Source: Gallionella sp. (GTDB lineage Bacteria > Pseudomonadota > Gammaproteobacteria > Burkholderiales > Gallionellaceae). From it: a DNA stretch of 64,000 bases. Position 1 is the stretch's first letter, and each line of letters starts with the position of its first letter. The stretch spans positions 37,226 through 101,225 of the forward strand of contig JAQTZW010000010.1 in the NCBI GenBank assembly GCA_028687575.1. The letters are read 5' to 3'. Below, piece by piece: positions 7,783 through 16,348 of the stretch. A model generated the notes under the pieces. The model saw only the letters and a program-made list of their open reading frames with translations. It had not been told where the DNA came from and ran no database searches. The position numbers and the translations under genes are program-made.

Positions 7783-9099
7783 ATGTCACCAGCAAACAAC
7801 CGCAGCAATCATCAGGACATAGCAGCACCTATCGCCGGCTTCGTTGACCGCAACCATTGCTTGTCTCAGCTGGCAGACCTTGCCAGCGCCAGCACCTACC
7901 ATCCGCTCGCAATCTGCTGGATCGTGCCGGACATCGTGCAACCGCCCGAGCAAAATCGGAAAAAATCCCTGTCGGAAGCGTTCCTCACCCTGACCGCCCA
8001 GCGCCTGCACCGCCAGACCGGTGCGGGTGCGCTGTGGTGCCGCATGTCGCCGGACGAATTCGTCTGCGTGCTAACTAACCATGATTTTGATCGTACCAAT
8101 CAACTTGCCACGAAGCTGTTGAATGAGCTTCAGGCCTGCCTGACACCAGCGGATCAACCACTCCAGGGCGCCACCAGCATGGGTATCGCCTTCCTGGACA
8201 GTAACGAGAACCCCTACGCCTGCCTTGAACGTGCCCATCAGGCGATGAATACCGCCAGACGCTCCGGCGGGAACCGCATCGTGGTTTCTGGTTCCGAGCC
8301 GTTGCCAGGACGTACGGGTGTACAACTTGCTCGCCACGAACTGGTGCTCGAAAATCGCCTCTACCGCACCATTGATGAGGGAAGGCTGACCCTGCATTAT
8401 CAGCCCTGCATGGATGTCAACGGCTGCCCTGTCTCAATTGAGGCATTGCTGCGTTGTGAAGCGTCTGGACTTTCCACTGCCGATGCCATTCCGATTGCCG
8501 AGAAAACCGGTTTGATTGTGCGCCTCGGCGAATGGTCTATGTTGGAAGCGGCGCGCATGGCACGCCGCCTGTCTGCCGACAACCTGAGTATGCCTGTCTC
8601 AATCAATATTTCGCGCGCCCAACTCACCGCCCCGCGCTTCTCCCAGATGCTGCATGCCGCGCTGTTGTGCGCTGATGCCAGCCCACAGCAATTCGAACTG
8701 GAACTGAGTGAATCGTTGCTGCAGGATCACTCCAGAACCGTACAATCCAACCTGCGCACCGTGCAAGCAGCCGGTTTTAACTTCGTTATTGATGATTTTG
8801 GCAGTACGCATTCTTGCCTGGCCAACCTGAAGAACATCACCACCACCAAAATCAAACTTGACCGAAAATTCACCGCCGCCCTGCCCTATGACCAGCGCTC
8901 CCTTTCGGTCGTAACTGCCATGGCACGATTGGCCGCCGAATTCGGCACACAAATCGTGGCAAAGGGGGTCGAAACGACCACACAGCTTGACGCACTGCAC
9001 CAGGCGGGGATATATGTCACGCAGGGATATTTGCACGCGGCACCGATGCCAGAGAATGAATTGCGCACATGGCTGAAAATTCGGGAGAAAAGAATATGA
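7783..9099 (+). CDS. EAL-domain signalling protein with degenerate GGDEF region
   Basis: A cytoplasmic c-di-GMP family protein without membrane segments. A divergent GGDEF-like region carries SPDEF in place of GGDEF, so cyclase activity is unlikely. The C-terminal EAL domain keeps EALLR, SINIS (the conserved Asn), ELELSES, DDFG and IKLDRKF, but the normally AEGVET loop is AKGVET and DDFGTGYSSL is DDFGSTHSCL. Phosphodiesterase activity is therefore doubtful and a binding or regulatory role is plausible. An ATG at 7624 is in frame but lies inside the MITE-like repeat and would add repeat-encoded residues; I prefer ATG 7783 (438 aa), although no strong ribosome site is visible there. It overlaps the HDOD gene by 4 bases. 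Confidence 0.82.
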   Translation: MSPANNRSNHQDIAAPIAGFVDRNHCLSQLADLASASTYHPLAICWIVPDIVQPPEQNRKKSLSEAFLTLTAQRLHRQTGAGALWCRMSPDEFVCVLTNHDFDRTNQLATKLLNELQACLTPADQPLQGATSMGIAFLDSNENPYACLERAHQAMNTARRSGGNRIVVSGSEPLPGRTGVQLARHELVLENRLYRTIDEGRLTLHYQPCMDVNGCPVSIEALLRCEASGLSTADAIPIAEKTGLIVRLGEWSMLEAARMARRLSADNLSMPVSINISRAQLTAPRFSQMLHAALLCADASPQQFELELSESLLQDHSRTVQSNLRTVQAAGFNFVIDDFGSTHSCLANLKNITTTKIKLDRKFTAALPYDQRSLSVVTAMARLAAEFGTQIVAKGVETTTQLDALHQAGIYVTQGYLHAAPMPENELRTWLKIREKRI

Positions 9100-9965
9100 A
9101 CAAGACGGGGGGGCCGACTTTCATCGAGTCGCAACTGGAGGCATCGTTAAGGGAGATAGACATTCCGCCGCGCCCCCTGATTCTCGACCGCATCAATGAA
9201 GAGATGCAGAAAGACGAACCGGATTTCAACCACCTGGCCAGCCTGATCTCTGCCGATGTCGCCTTGGCGGCCAGCCTGATCAAAATCACCAACTCCCCCT
9301 TCTTCGGCCTGCGCGGCCACGTTCATTCCCCCCGAGAAGCCCTGATGCTGCTCGGCCTGAATGTCGCCGCCAAGGCGGTCGCCGGTATCGTCATGCGCCG
9401 AGCCTTCCCCCGTTCACCGCAGCTAGAGCGTTTCTGGGATGCTTCGGCGCTGATCGCTAAACTTTCCGGCTGGCTTGCGCAACGTGTCACCAACCACCGG
9501 TTGCGCGCCGACGACGCCTACACCTTCGGTCTGTTTCGAGATTGCGGCATTCCCATCCTGCTGGCCCGCCGCCCCAGCTACTTTGAGATACTGGTCGAAG
9601 CCAACCACGATGCCGGGCGCAGCTTCACCGCCATCGAAGATCTGATACTGCCAACCAACCATGCCGTCGTCGGCAGCATACTCACGCAGAGCTGGGGGTT
9701 GACCAATGAAACCACGCTGTCCGTACAACATCATCACGACCTGGCATTTCTCGATGCGTCCACCATCCCGCCCTCGCTGAACAGCCGCTACATGATTGCA
9801 GTCGCGCAACTGGCTGAATATCTGCTGCAACGTCATACCGGACGCAGTCACACCCGGGAATGGGACAAGCTGGGTCCGGCCTGCCTGCGCCTGCTCAAGC
9901 TGGATGAGGCTGGTATCGCGGATCTGCTGACGGAAGCCATGCCCATCATGGATGCCGAACTCTGA
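9096..9965 (+). CDS. HDOD-domain signalling protein
   Basis: A 289-residue HDOD protein, a divergent HD-type module common in proteobacterial signal transduction and usually non-enzymatic. Typical pieces are PPRPLILDRINEEM, the LASLISADVALAASLIKITN helix and SPREALMLLGLNVAAKAV, and the later NHAVVGSILTQSWGL segment. The start ATG 9096 overlaps the EAL stop (ATGA) with GGGAGA just upstream; an earlier ATG at 9069 sits inside the EAL gene. Coupling to an EAL protein suggests that both belong to one output pathway, but the partner and ligand are unknown. A second HDOD protein of the same length lies at 56842-57711. Confidence 0.88.
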   Translation: MNKTGGPTFIESQLEASLREIDIPPRPLILDRINEEMQKDEPDFNHLASLISADVALAASLIKITNSPFFGLRGHVHSPREALMLLGLNVAAKAVAGIVMRRAFPRSPQLERFWDASALIAKLSGWLAQRVTNHRLRADDAYTFGLFRDCGIPILLARRPSYFEILVEANHDAGRSFTAIEDLILPTNHAVVGSILTQSWGLTNETTLSVQHHHDLAFLDASTIPPSLNSRYMIAVAQLAEYLLQRHTGRSHTREWDKLGPACLRLLKLDEAGIADLLTEAMPIMDAEL

Positions 9966-9991
9966 ACACTGCCCCACTAACTTCAGTCTGG

Positions 9992-10558
9992 ATGCTGCCA
10001 AATTCCCGGCCAGATTACCTTGCTGGCTATCCTGCCGAGCTGACCTCGCAAATCAGACAACTGATCGAACAAGACAAACTGGCCGACAGGCTGTTGTACA
10101 AATATCCACAGGCACACGACATTCGCACTGATCGCGCGCTGCATGACTATGCGCAGGACATCAAGGCACGCCATCTGCGTAACGCCGCCCCACTCGGGCG
10201 GGTGTGCTACGACAGCAAACTGCACGACCTGCGCAACGCGCTCGGGCTGCACAGCCGCATCTCGCGGGTGCAGGGCGGCAAGTTGCAAAGCAAGCGCGAG
10301 TTGCGCGTGGCTAGCGTGTTCAGGGAGATGCCGGAAGCGTTCCTGCGCATGATCGTGGTACACGAACTGGCGCACTTCAAGGAAGGCGAACACAACAAGG
10401 CGTTCTACCAGCTATGCCGCCACATGGAACCGGATTACCACCAGCTGGAATTCGACCTGCGCGTCTACCTCACCCACCTGGAAGCCACTGGCCGCGCACT
10501 GTGGGCGACCAAACCGGGCGGACTCACATCGCCCGTACCTTCACCGACTTGCCCTTGA
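9992..10558 (+). CDS. YgjP-like (M48 superfamily) metallopeptidase domain protein
   Basis: A 188-residue protein with the zinc-binding HELAH motif in MIVVHELAHFKEGEHNKAFY, typical of the YgjP/UTP-pyrophosphatase-like DUF45 family. The downstream H of EGEHNKAFYQLCRHMEPDY fits the usual third ligand area. There is no signal peptide, so it should act in the cytoplasm; the substrate is unknown. The C terminus runs 35 bases into the end of the convergent dbpA gene, and the last dozen residues (GGLTSPVPSPTCP) look unstructured. Upstream spacing of 26 bases from the HDOD gene would allow co-transcription. Confidence 0.8.
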   Translation: MLPNSRPDYLAGYPAELTSQIRQLIEQDKLADRLLYKYPQAHDIRTDRALHDYAQDIKARHLRNAAPLGRVCYDSKLHDLRNALGLHSRISRVQGGKLQSKRELRVASVFREMPEAFLRMIVVHELAHFKEGEHNKAFYQLCRHMEPDYHQLEFDLRVYLTHLEATGRALWATKPGGLTSPVPSPTCP

Positions 10559-11939
10559 CCTTGCCTGCCGACAGGCGGCGGACAGCTTCAGCGGCGATCT
10601 CGCGCCGCACCGCGACATAGGTCGAGAACTCGGTGACATTGATCTTGCCGACCTGCTCGCGGGTGTAGCCGGCATCACCGGTCAGCGCGCCCAGCACGTC
10701 GCCGGCACGGATTTTCTCCTTGCGGCCACCCAAAATCTGCAACGTGACCATCGCCGGCAACAGCGGCGCGTCGTCCTCGTCCTTCAACTCATCCATCTGA
10801 TGCCATTCCGGCACGCTGCCGGTCATTTTGGCGATGCTCACGATGCGGTGCCGGTCGGTCGGCAAGACCAGCGAGAACGCCCATCCGTCGCTGTCGGCGC
10901 GTCCGGTGCGGCCTATGCGGTGGACATGCACCTCCGGGTCGGGCGTGACATCCACATTGACGACCGCCTCCAGCTGCTCGATGTCCAGCCCGCGCGCCGC
11001 CACATCGGTCGCCACCAGCACCGAGCAACTGCGGTTGGCGAACTGGATCAGCACCTGATCGCGCTCGCGCTGCTCCATATCGCCATTGAGCGTCAGCGCA
11101 TAAATCCCCTGCGCGTGCAGCGCTTCGAGCAGGGCGCGGCATTGCTGCTTGGTGTTGCAAAAGGCCAGCGTGCTCTGCGGACGATAGTGACGCAGCAAGC
11201 GGCCGACCGCCTGTAGCTTTTCCTCGCGGCTCACCTCGTAAAAGCGCTGGCGGATCTTGTGCGGTTCGTGCTGTTCGGTCAGCTCGATCTGCTGCGGGTT
11301 GCGCATGAACTGGCGGGCCAGCCGTGCGATACCGTCGGGGAAGGTCGCCGAAAACAGCAGCGTCTGGCGATTGGCCGGGCAATGGCGCGCAACGTAGGCA
11401 ATGGAATCGTAAAACCCCATGTCCAGCATGCGGTCGGCCTCGTCCAGCACCAGCGTTTCCAGCGCCTCCAGATTGAGGCTACCGCGATCCAGATGATCCA
11501 TGATGCGGCCGGGCGTGCCGACCACGATGTGCGCGCCGTGCTCCAGACTGGCCATCTGCGGACGCATCGTGCTGCCGCCGCACAGTGTGAGCACCTTGAT
11601 GTTGTCAGCGGCGCGCGCCAGCCGGCGGATCTCCTGCGTCACCTGATCGGCCAGCTCGCGGGTCGGGCACAACACCATCGCCTGCACCGCGAAACGGCGC
11701 GGATTCAGTTTGGTCAGCAGCGGGATGGCGAACGCCGCCGTCTTGCCGCTGCCGGTTTTGGCCTGCGCGATCAGGTCGTGGCGGGCCAGTGTGACCGGCA
11801 GACTGGCCTGCTGCACCGGTGTCATGGTCAGGTAGCCCAGTTGTTTCAGGTTCGCCTTCATGCCGGGAGAAAGCGGCAATTCGTCAAAGGAACGCCCGTC
11901 GGAGGCGGGCGGATTGGGGAGTTGTGTAGTATCGGTCAT
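10524..11939 (-). CDS. dbpA: ATP-dependent RNA helicase DbpA
   Basis: A 471-residue DEAD-box helicase for late 50S ribosome assembly. Helicase motifs in order: Q motif MTPVQQASLP, motif I AQAKTGSGKT, Ia PTRELADQV, Ib GTPGRIMDHL, II LVLDEADRM, III FSATFP, V DVAARGLDI, VI HRIGRTGRA. The C-terminal RRM-like DbpA domain (about residues 395-471, beginning MVTLQILGGRKEKIRAGDVL) binds hairpin 92 of 23S rRNA and separates DbpA from SrmB or RhlE. It is divergent from mscS across a 147-base spacer that must hold both promoters. Its 3' end overlaps the peptidase gene by 35 bases. Confidence 0.95.
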   Translation of the reverse strand: MTDTTQLPNPPASDGRSFDELPLSPGMKANLKQLGYLTMTPVQQASLPVTLARHDLIAQAKTGSGKTAAFAIPLLTKLNPRRFAVQAMVLCPTRELADQVTQEIRRLARAADNIKVLTLCGGSTMRPQMASLEHGAHIVVGTPGRIMDHLDRGSLNLEALETLVLDEADRMLDMGFYDSIAYVARHCPANRQTLLFSATFPDGIARLARQFMRNPQQIELTEQHEPHKIRQRFYEVSREEKLQAVGRLLRHYRPQSTLAFCNTKQQCRALLEALHAQGIYALTLNGDMEQRERDQVLIQFANRSCSVLVATDVAARGLDIEQLEAVVNVDVTPDPEVHVHRIGRTGRADSDGWAFSLVLPTDRHRIVSIAKMTGSVPEWHQMDELKDEDDAPLLPAMVTLQILGGRKEKIRAGDVLGALTGDAGYTREQVGKINVTEFSTYVAVRREIAAEAVRRLSAGKVKGKSVKVRAM

Positions 11940-12086
11940 GCCCGATTATCCCAGCTTGCAGCAAGACTTGCCCGGAAAATTTCTCTGTATCGAACCGCGC
12001 CGTCCCCTTCGTTCCGCAACCGGTGCAACACCCGGGATTATCAGCCGGTATAATCTCACCTTCACGAATCAGCGACCTGGCAGTAC

Positions 12087-13163
12087 ATGAACACCTTTTT
12101 CAACGAATTGAGCGAACACCACCTCACCCTGCTCGCCGTGCTGGCCGCGACACTGGCCGCGCATTTCGTGATGCGCCTGGCGTTCCGCCATTTTTCCGCA
12201 CTTACCGCCAAAACCAGCAACGTCTGGGACGACGCGCTGCTGGAAGCGGCCAAGCGACCACTGCCATTGCTAATCTGGCTGACCGGACTTTTCACCGCGC
12301 TGCAAGTGCACTATGCGATGACTGACCGCGAGCTGCCGCATCTCATCATCAGCCTGCGCATCATCCTGATCACGGTATGCGTCGCCTGGTATCTGTTCGC
12401 GCTGATCCGCCATGCCGCCGCCAACAGCGTGGCGATACAGACCGCGCGCGGCGAGGAAGTGGACTTCACCACTATCCACGGCATCAGCAAGCTGGCGCGC
12501 ATCGTGGTGGTCGTGCTGACCGGGCTGGTCATCGCCCAGTCGCTGGGCTTCAGCATCTCGGGCGTGCTGGCGTTCGGCGGCGTGGGGGGCATCGCGGTCG
12601 GTTTCGCCGCCAAGGACCTGCTCGCCAACTTCTTCGGCGGGCTGATGCTGCATCTGGACCGCCCCTTCAAACTGGGCGACACCATCCGCTCGCCCGACAA
12701 GGACATCGAGGGGCGCGTCGAATACATCGGCTGGCGGCAGACCGCGCTGCGCGGCCGCAACATGGACATGATCTACGTCCCCAATTCGCTGTTCAACGCC
12801 GTGGTGCTGGTCAACCTGTCGCGGCGCAGCCACCGCCGCATTGAGGAAACCATCGGCCTGCGCTACCAAGACATGGCCGCAGTGACTGGCATCTGCGAGG
12901 AAATGCGCGCCATGCTGCGCGCCCGCGCCGATATAGACCCGAGCCGCGACGCGATCGTCTCGTTCAACCGCTACGGCGAATCCAGCCTGGAAATCTATCT
13001 GCTGGCGTTCACGCTGACCACCGACTTCGCCGAATTCAATGCCGCCAAGCAGGCCATCCTGCTGGAAGTCGCCACCATCGTCGCGCGACACGGCGCCGAC
13101 TTCCCGTTCCCGACGCGCACCCTGCACCTCGCGGACGGCAGCCTGACCGCCTCCAACCCTTAA
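12087..13163 (+). CDS. Small-conductance mechanosensitive channel family protein (MscS)
   Basis: A 358-residue inner-membrane channel. Five hydrophobic stretches come before the MscS pore helix, whose Gly/Ala-rich signature is FGGVGGIAVGFAAKDLLANF at about 165-186. The following beta domain has RPFKLGDTIRSPDKDIEGRV and the IYVPNSLF segment, both diagnostic. The extra N-terminal membrane segments make it a YnaI/YbdG-like rather than a minimal MscS. It probably relieves osmotic pressure. The ZIP-like gene follows after 16 bases, which implies co-transcription. Confidence 0.92.
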   Translation: MNTFFNELSEHHLTLLAVLAATLAAHFVMRLAFRHFSALTAKTSNVWDDALLEAAKRPLPLLIWLTGLFTALQVHYAMTDRELPHLIISLRIILITVCVAWYLFALIRHAAANSVAIQTARGEEVDFTTIHGISKLARIVVVVLTGLVIAQSLGFSISGVLAFGGVGGIAVGFAAKDLLANFFGGLMLHLDRPFKLGDTIRSPDKDIEGRVEYIGWRQTALRGRNMDMIYVPNSLFNAVVLVNLSRRSHRRIEETIGLRYQDMAAVTGICEEMRAMLRARADIDPSRDAIVSFNRYGESSLEIYLLAFTLTTDFAEFNAAKQAILLEVATIVARHGADFPFPTRTLHLADGSLTASNP

Positions 13164-13179
13164 GCCACGGACACTCGCC

Positions 13180-13899
13180 ATGAACACACACGACCTCCTG
13201 ATAATGTCCATCCCCGCTCTGGTAGCCTTGGGCGGCGGTTTCCTCGCCTCGTTCTGGAAACCCGACCACCAGACGCGCAGCCTGATCCAGCATTTCGCCG
13301 CAGGCGTGGTGCTGGCAGCGCTGGCAGTGGAACTGCTGCCGGAAATCAGCCGCGAACATGCGCCGGGGCCGGTGCTGATCGGCGCGTTCGCGCTGGGCAG
13401 TTTGTTCATGTACGGCCTGAAACTGTGGAGCATGCACCTCGAACACGAAGCAGAGGCCTCCGGCGCGACTGATGGTCTTAACACCGGCCTGCTGCTGGCC
13501 ACCTTCATAGACGTGGCGATGGATGGCTTCATCATCGGCGCGGGCTTCGCTGCCGGCGGCGAGACCGGCACCATCCTGGCGCTCGGCCTGTCGGTGGAAC
13601 TGCTGTTCCTCGGCCTGGCACTTTCCTCCGCCGCCACCGCCGGCTGGCGCATCGTCGCCCTGTCCGGCGCGCTGGGTGCCACCGTGCTGGGGACCGCACT
13701 GGCCGGCAACCTGCTGCTGGCAGGCGCCTCGCATGCCCTGATCGGCGGCACGCTGGCCTTCAGCGCCGCCGCGCTGCTCTACCTGGTCACCGAAGAACTG
13801 CTGATGGAAGCCCACGAAGTCGAAGAAAAGCCGGTCTCCACGCTGGTGCTGTTCGGCGGCTTCCTCGCCTTCTGGAGCATCCAATTGCTCGGACAATAA
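13180..13899 (+). CDS. ZIP-like divalent metal transporter, divergent
   Basis: A 239-residue protein with about eight membrane segments. FAAGVVLAALAVELLPE near residues 36-52 is the ZIP signature after the first helices. A cytoplasmic loop contains HLEHEAEASG. The usual metal-binding TM4 motif (HNxPEG-like) is replaced by DVAMDG and the TM5 HEIPEG-like motif by VELLFLG, so both His ligands are missing, although Asp and Glu remain. Metal specificity cannot be predicted and it may be a diverged or regulatory member. It is in line with mscS and followed, after a small dyad, by the pyrophosphohydrolase gene. Confidence 0.65.
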   Translation: MNTHDLLIMSIPALVALGGGFLASFWKPDHQTRSLIQHFAAGVVLAALAVELLPEISREHAPGPVLIGAFALGSLFMYGLKLWSMHLEHEAEASGATDGLNTGLLLATFIDVAMDGFIIGAGFAAGGETGTILALGLSVELLFLGLALSSAATAGWRIVALSGALGATVLGTALAGNLLLAGASHALIGGTLAFSAAALLYLVTEELLMEAHEVEEKPVSTLVLFGGFLAFWSIQLLGQ

Positions 13900-13970
13900 T
13901 CAAGGCGCATGAATTGCCTTCAACCGGCGGCTGGGACACAATGCGCCCTTTGTGCATTCGAGAAAATAAG

Positions 13971-14327
13971 ATGAGCGAGGCGGATTTCGACCGGGTCAGG
14001 CGGCAGGTGCGCGAGTTCGTCGCGGCGCGCGACTGGGATCAGTTTCATTCACCCAAGAATCTGGCGATGGCGCTGATCGTCGAGGCGGCGGAGCTGGTAG
14101 AGCATTTCCAGTGGCTGAGCGAGGCAGAAAGCGCCGATCTGCCGCCTGAGAAGTTGGCCCTCGTGGAGCAAGAGCTAGCCGACATCCAGGTGTATCTGAT
14201 CAGTCTGGCGGCAAAGCTCAATCTTGACCTGATTGCTGCCGTGGACAAAAAGATGCTGCTGAACGCGCAGAAATATCCGGTGGACAAGGCGCGCGGCAAC
14301 TCGAAAAAATATAACGAGTACGAATGA
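13971..14327 (+). CDS. MazG-like nucleotide pyrophosphohydrolase (RS21-C6/dCTPase type)
   Basis: A 118-residue all-alpha NTP pyrophosphatase that hydrolyses non-canonical or excess (d)NTPs to NMP and pyrophosphate. The magnesium-binding EExxE-ExxD pattern is seen as EAAELVEHF followed by EQELADIQVYL. The N-terminal DWDQFHSPKNLAMAL is typical of this single-domain family. I chose ATG 13971; a longer frame from 13914 would add residues with no family similarity. Its stop overlaps the start of the Sua5/YrdC gene (ATGA). Confidence 0.88.
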   Translation: MSEADFDRVRRQVREFVAARDWDQFHSPKNLAMALIVEAAELVEHFQWLSEAESADLPPEKLALVEQELADIQVYLISLAAKLNLDLIAAVDKKMLLNAQKYPVDKARGNSKKYNEYE

Positions 14328-14908
14328 CCGGGCAGACGATGGATGCGTTTCCTCCGGTCAGGATGCCGGTTGCGGCCCGGCAACTGGCTGCTTTTCTGCG
14401 ACGCGGCGGGCTGATCGCCTATCCCACCGAGTCGTGCTACGGCTTCGGCTGCGATCCTGCCAACCGCGCCGCCGTCAAGCGCCTGCTCAGACTCAAGCAG
14501 CGCCCGCAAAAAAAAGGCTTGATTCTGATCGCATCGTCCTTTCGGCAGGTGGCAAAATATCTTCAGCCGGTGTCGCCGCAAGGCCAGCGCAAACTGGTAG
14601 AAGACGGTGCGCGGGCGGTTACTTACCTGTTGCCGGTGAAACCGTCCTGCCCGCGCTGGTTGCGCGGCGCACACGATACGCTGGCGGTGCGCATGACCGC
14701 GCATCCCGTAGCAAAGCAGCTTTGCCGCAGCGCGGACAGCGCGCTGGTGTCCACCAGCGCCAATCTTGGCGGGCGGCGTTCGGTGCGCAGTTATGCCGAT
14801 TGCCAGCGCCAGTTCGGTAAAAAAGTATGGGTATTGCCGGGGCGAGTCGGAAAACGCAAGCAACCGTCGAGGATAGTTGCGTGGGCGGATGGTAGAATCA
14901 TGCGCTGA
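14324..14908 (+). CDS. Sua5/YciO/YrdC-family protein (threonylcarbamoyl-AMP synthase-like)
   Basis: A 194-residue YrdC-fold protein, the family that makes threonylcarbamoyl-AMP for the t6A modification at tRNA position 37. Diagnostic parts: [18 protein letters not shown] near the N terminus, [30 protein letters not shown] and the STSANLGG loop. Length fits TsaC (about 190), not the longer Sua5. A second ATG (MDAFPP) four codons in is also possible. It is coupled to the pyrophosphohydrolase and sits 83 bases before hemF, an arrangement familiar from other proteobacteria, where tsaC neighbours aroE/hemF. Confidence 0.9.
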   Translation: MTGQTMDAFPPVRMPVAARQLAAFLRRGGLIAYPTESCYGFGCDPANRAAVKRLLRLKQRPQKKGLILIASSFRQVAKYLQPVSPQGQRKLVEDGARAVTYLLPVKPSCPRWLRGAHDTLAVRMTAHPVAKQLCRSADSALVSTSANLGGRRSVRSYADCQRQFGKKVWVLPGRVGKRKQPSRIVAWADGRIMR

Positions 14909-14991
14909 TGCAGATGGGGAGTGCGCAGCCTCGGTTGTGCGACAAGTATTCAAGAAAGCGGCGCGTGGCGCTGCATGGCATAGGGGAAAAC

Positions 14992-15918
14992 ATGAGTAAT
15001 AACGTGGATAGCGCAGCGGTAAAGGAATACCTGCTGGAATTGCAGGAACTGATCGTCGAGCGTCTGGAGCAGGTGGATGGCAAGAAATTCTTGCGCGACA
15101 AGTGGACGCGCGCCACCGGCAGTGGCGGCATCGGCAAGGGCGAAGGCATCAGTTGCATCATCGAGGAAGGCAATGTGCTGGAGCGCGGCGGCGTGGCATT
15201 TTCGCATGTGCAGGGCGACAAGATGCCGGCTTCTGCCACGGCACACCGCCCCGAGCTGGCCGGCTGTACCTGGGAAGCGATGGGCGTGTCACTGGTGATG
15301 CACCCGAGGAATCCGTATGCGCCGACCTCGCACGCCAACGTGCGTATGTTCATGGCGACAAAACCCGACGGCGACAAGGTGTTCTGGTTTGGTGGCGGCA
15401 TGGACCTCACGCCGTATTACGGCTTCGAGGAGGACGCGAAACATTTTCACCAGATCTGCAAAAATGCGCTCGATCCGTTCGATCCAACGCTGCATGCGAA
15501 GTACAAGAAATGGTGTGACGAATATTTCTTCCTGAAGCATCGCAATGAGCCGCGCGGCGTGGGCGGCATCTTCTTTGATGATTTGAGCGCACCGGATTTT
15601 GCAACGGCTTTTGGTGTTCAGCAAAGCGTCGGCGACCATTTCCTGTCGGCCTATGTGCCGCTGCTGGAAAAGCGCATGAACACCCCTTACGGCGAACGCG
15701 AGCGCGACTTTCAGCTGTATCGTCGTGGCCGCTATGTGGAATTCAACCTGGTGATAGATCGCGGCACTATCTTCGGCCTGCAATCGAATGGCCGCACCGA
15801 ATCCATCCTGCTGTCCATGCCGCCGCTGGTGAAATGGCGCTACGACTGGCATCCGGAAGCCGGCACGCCGGAAGCGGAGTTGTACGACAAATTCCTAGTC
15901 CCTAAAGACTGGGTGTAA
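14992..15918 (+). CDS. hemF: Coproporphyrinogen III oxidase, aerobic
   Basis: A 308-residue oxygen-dependent enzyme that decarboxylates coproporphyrinogen III to protoporphyrinogen IX in haem synthesis. Conserved blocks: [66 protein letters not shown] and the C-terminal [16 protein letters not shown] and [12 protein letters not shown]. Length agrees with E. coli HemF (299). The start ATG 14992 follows AGGGGAAAAC; an in-frame ATG at 14908 would add 28 residues with no homology and overlap the upstream gene. The gene ends in a strong terminator. Requirement for O2 suggests at least microaerobic life. Confidence 0.96.
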   Translation: MSNNVDSAAVKEYLLELQELIVERLEQVDGKKFLRDKWTRATGSGGIGKGEGISCIIEEGNVLERGGVAFSHVQGDKMPASATAHRPELAGCTWEAMGVSLVMHPRNPYAPTSHANVRMFMATKPDGDKVFWFGGGMDLTPYYGFEEDAKHFHQICKNALDPFDPTLHAKYKKWCDEYFFLKHRNEPRGVGGIFFDDLSAPDFATAFGVQQSVGDHFLSAYVPLLEKRMNTPYGERERDFQLYRRGRYVEFNLVIDRGTIFGLQSNGRTESILLSMPPLVKWRYDWHPEAGTPEAELYDKFLVPKDWV

Positions 15919-15925
15919 GCCAAGC

Positions 15926-15949
15926 AAAACCCGCCAGCGGCGGGTTTTT
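15926..15949 (+). terminator. Intrinsic terminator after hemF
   Basis: AAAACCCGCC, loop AGC, GGCGGGTTTTT: a 10-bp stem directly followed by a T run, eight bases after the hemF stop. A textbook rho-independent terminator for the 12-16 kb plus-strand run. Confidence 0.9.
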
Positions 15950-16012
15950 CAATTGTGCCGGGTAATACCGGCGGTGCTGCTCCCGCGCGGTGGCGGCAGA
16001 AGGTCGTGAGCG

Positions 16013-16255
16013 TCAGAAGCTGCTCATGTCTAGCTTCTTGTAAAAACTCGCCGGGATGCTTTCGCAGTCGCTATCGTCTTCAACCTTGCTGGAGGCGGCC
16101 TGGGTCTGTCGCGTGGCGGAGGCGGAGGCGGGTGTTACCTGTTCGGCCTTGGCAACGGCACGTTTCTTCTTGTTCTCGTCTTCCTCTATTGCCTGCGCCG
16201 GGATGGCGAACAGGCAGGACAGTATCAATGCGGTGATTACCATCTGAAATTGCAT
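16013..16255 (-). CDS. Small secreted hypothetical protein
   Basis: An 80-residue protein with a convincing signal peptide (residues 1-20, cleavage after AQA) and a mature part rich in Lys, Ala, Ser and Thr, disordered at first, ending in CESIPASFYKKLDMSSF with a single Cys. I do not recognise the family. The ATG at 16255 has GGAAAG seven bases upstream; a longer frame from 16300 is unlikely. It faces the hemF terminator and lies downstream of the methyltransferase gene on the same strand, though that gene reads into it over a 93-base spacer. Confidence 0.6.
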   Translation of the reverse strand: MQFQMVITALILSCLFAIPAQAIEEDENKKKRAVAKAEQVTPASASATRQTQAASSKVEDDSDCESIPASFYKKLDMSSF

Positions 16256-16348
16256 ATCTTTCCTCACATAGTCAAAAGTAACAAAGCAAAATCGCTTCAC
16301 ATTGGTTGACTATTGTTGTCGGGATTGGTTCCCGTGGTGCGGATGAAT

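Noticed and set aside
12270..13751. 493-codon open frame on the minus strand across mscS and the ZIP-like gene
   Set aside because: Compositionally biased (Ala/Gly/Arg/Gln-rich) mirror of two convincing plus-strand genes; no motif and no ribosome site. High GC keeps antisense frames open.
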